This document shows, one piece after another, positions 62,047-64,000 of a DNA stretch of 64,000 nucleotides. The stretch spans positions 44,690 to 108,689 of the forward strand of contig NZ_WQCF01000011.1 in the NCBI RefSeq assembly GCF_013032455.1, written 5' to 3'. The stretch comes from Ruegeria atlantica. GTDB taxonomy: Bacteria; Pseudomonadota; Alphaproteobacteria; Rhodobacterales; Rhodobacteraceae. The position numbers were made by a program, and so were the translations under genes. Numbering within the stretch: the first letter of the stretch is position 1; the number at the start of each line of letters is the position of its first letter. Under the pieces are notes generated by a model, which saw nothing but the letters and a program-made list of their open reading frames with translations, was not told the origin of the DNA and ran no database searches.

Positions 62047-62784
62047 ATGTCGAACGCAGAAGATCTCAACGGACACACTCAGCGATTGAACCAATTTGGG
62101 CAACCGATTGGGGTAGAAGTTCTAAATTGGGTCGGTGCGAAACCCGCAGAACCGGTGCGTTTAGATGGGAGCCATTGCCGAATGGAGCCGCTCGACCAAA
62201 GCGAACACGCGACTACGCTTTTTGATGCATTCACTGCCGACCGGGCGGGTAAGATGTGGACATACATGCCTGTCGGACCGTTTACAGACGCCGCCTCCTT
62301 TGAAGAATGGATGGCCTGGGTGTGCAACAGCAAAGCCCCAATGTTTTTTGCAATCATCGACAACCGGTCTTACAAAGCAATCGGCTTTGCCAGCCTTATG
62401 CGGATTGATCCTACCGCCGGTACGATAGAAGTCGGCTACATGGCTTATTCGCCTTTTCTTCAGAAGACCCCGATCGCAACCGAAGCAATGCATTTGTTGA
62501 TGAGGCATGTGTTAGAAGATCTGGGCTACCGCAGATACGAATGGAAATGTGATGACTTAAATGCGGCTTCAAAGTCCGCCGCAGAACGGTTGGGCTTCCA
62601 GTATGACGGGTTGTTTCGTCAGGCGCTTGTTTACAAGGGTCGAAACCGAGACACACCGTGGTTCTCAGTTCTGGACGCAGATTGGCCAAGGCTTAGAGCA
62701 GCATTCGAAACCTGGCTAGCACCTGACAATTTTGACAATGGCATACAAAAAGTCAGCCTGTCCAAATTGACGGCTGCGCCATGA
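62047..62784 (+). CDS. GNAT acetyltransferase (RimJ/RimL type)
   Basis: A 245-residue acetyltransferase. It has VRLDGSHCRMEPLD, KAIGFASLMRIDPTAGTIEV, GYMAYSPFLQKTPIATEAM and AASKSAAERLGFQYDGLF, the order of the RimJ/RimL group. It should transfer acetyl from acetyl-CoA to an amine; the target is unknown. It is intact, unlike its neighbours. It lies 48 bp after the cupin gene. Confidence 0.9.
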   Translation: MSNAEDLNGHTQRLNQFGQPIGVEVLNWVGAKPAEPVRLDGSHCRMEPLDQSEHATTLFDAFTADRAGKMWTYMPVGPFTDAASFEEWMAWVCNSKAPMFFAIIDNRSYKAIGFASLMRIDPTAGTIEVGYMAYSPFLQKTPIATEAMHLLMRHVLEDLGYRRYEWKCDDLNAASKSAAERLGFQYDGLFRQALVYKGRNRDTPWFSVLDADWPRLRAAFETWLAPDNFDNGIQKVSLSKLTAAP

Positions 62785-62851
62785 CGCAATCTCTCGTCAA
62801 TCGATACCAATTTGGCAAGACATTGTACGTTTCAATTCAGAGGATACAGCT

Positions 62852-63962
62852 ATGACATTATCGTATAAAATCAGCCGCCTAACCCTCAGTCTGCTAAACG
62901 CTGTTTGCGTTACGGCCACTGCAAGCATCGCTTGTACGGGCATCACTCTGACTGGCCAAGACGGCACGGTCGTTTTTTCCCGCACCATGGAATGGGGTAC
63001 ATTCGACATGGAAGGAGAATTTGCTGTAATCCCGCGAGGAATGGAACTGACGGCAACGAAGATGAATGATGGGAAAGAGGGGATAGGCTGGGTTTCGAAA
63101 TATGGAGTGGCCGGCATTACCGGGCTCGGCAAGCTCATCATGGGTGATGCAACGAATGAAACTGGTCTGACTGTCGGAATTTTTACCTTCCTGGCTATTC
63201 CGAATTCCAAGCGTATGACGCCGAACAGGCCGGGATATCGCTGGCTCCGGTTGATCTTCCACTATATTTGGCTTCACAATTCGCATCCATCGCGGAAATT
63301 CGTGAAGGATTGCAAGAAGTACGGGTCGTGCCGGTTGTGGAGCCTTTAATTGGTATCGTTCCGCCTTTTCACTATATGGTCACCGAACCAAGCAGAGAAG
63401 CCGTGGTCATCGAATACATCGATGGCGAACTCACAATCTTTGATGCGCCCCTTGGCGTCATCACTAATGCGCCAAACTATGACTGGCACATCGACAAACT
63501 GAAAAATTATCTAAATCTGTCTGCTGTAGCATTGCCAGAAGTTGAGCTTGAGGGTCAGAGTTTTGCTCCTCTGGGTGTGGGAAGCGGGATGATCGGTCTG
63601 CTAGGGACTTTACTCCTCATTCGCGCTTTATTCGTGCGGTCGCACTTACTCAAACAGCACGCCTAACCGAAGGAGGCTATGATACGGTTCGTGAGTCCTT
63701 TCGGATAATCGACAACTTCAATATGCCAGTTTCAGCAACGCTTTGTGGGTCTGAATCGGGTGAACTGAGCACACTGTTTTACAGCTCCACACAGTGGACG
63801 GTGGCGACCGACATCACCAATATGCGTATGTATTACCACACACAGTGGAACCGAGATGTAAGGATGGTTGATTTGAACAAGATTGACTTCGGGGACACGG
63901 CTTCCGGTAACAAGCGGGTGCCACTCGATCCCTCGCGTTTCCCGCTGAGCAGCCTCATCTGA
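62852..63962 (+). pseudogene. Choloylglycine hydrolase-family amidase, two frameshifts
   Basis: A penicillin-V-acylase/bile-salt-hydrolase-type Ntn amidase. The signal peptide ends at IA-Cys28, which starts CTGITLTGQDGTVVFSRTME with the catalytic Cys. The frame breaks in the T run at 63180-63184; one more T restores FYLPGYSEFQAYDAEQAGIS. It breaks again near 63600 before DFTPHSRFIRAVALTQTARL, and then reads to the end at 63962. As written it is not translatable whole. Together the three parts cover the usual family length. Confidence 0.75.
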
Positions 63963-64000
63963 CTGGTCCAAATTGATTGTTAGTGCATCGTCGGCCTGTA

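Overview
The window looks like chromosome of a marine alphaproteobacterium of the Rhodobacterales (Roseobacter group). This rests on the GC-rich coding style of the flanks, the protein families present (GcvA-type LysR regulators, an acyl-CoA dehydrogenase, the arginine-to-spermidine operon, bacterioferritin and imelysin genes, znuABC-zur), and a GC hairpin followed by ATATTTTT of a kind I recall as recurrent in this order. No species can be named from the sequence alone.

Layout. (1) 1-17.7 kb is a chromosomal catabolic region: a TetR C-terminus, an acyl-CoA dehydrogenase, a LysR regulator divergent from a fused 2-oxoacid dehydrogenase E1 plus an acyltransferase-like gene, an amino-acid/amine oxidase, an atypical SDR, and two tail-to-tail LysR genes. 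One LysR gene is divergent from a 1070-residue fused reductive dehalogenase. A three-subunit molybdenum hydroxylase with its own MoaD/ThiS-like carrier follows, then a lysophospholipid-acyltransferase-like gene. (2) 17.9-42.2 kb is a 24.3-kb element integrated in the 3' end of tRNA-Trp. It has exact 47-bp att repeats, a tyrosine integrase, an AlpA-like gene, a compact PrimPol replication operon, a terminase-small-subunit-like gene, two large podovirus-type ejection proteins (one with a tail-lysozyme domain), RadC, an XRE regulator with two palindromic operators, and many small orphans. I see no capsid, portal, large terminase or tail genes, so it resembles a phage satellite or a reduced prophage. 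Its cargo includes a proteasome-beta-like Ntn-hydrolase and a cassette of three exported proteins. (3) 42.3-57.7 kb is chromosomal again: a lone LptF-type permease, LysR and HD-domain genes, the speA / carboxyspermidine dehydrogenase / nspC / speB operon, an iron cluster (DUF1111 dihaem protein, Bfr, Bfd, imelysin) and a zinc cluster (znuB, znuC, zur divergent from a His-rich znuA). (4) 57.7-64 kb is more AT-rich and looks acquired: a pectate-lyase-like protein with no visible signal peptide, then a 44-nt 3' tRNA fragment (CAT anticodon) that probably marks the end of a second island. Beyond it lie an internally deleted AraC gene, a frameshifted cupin gene, an intact GNAT gene and a doubly frameshifted choloylglycine hydrolase gene.

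The observations I rate most worth following are the standalone proteasome-like protein at 22007-23281 (N-terminal Thr, an Asp at the Asp17 position, a Lys in the Lys33 region), the element carrying ejection proteins without a capsid, a possible tiny hairpin RNA beside the PrimPol operon, and the self-sufficient reductive dehalogenase with an internal duplication. All functions are inferred from sequence patterns by reading; no database search was run.
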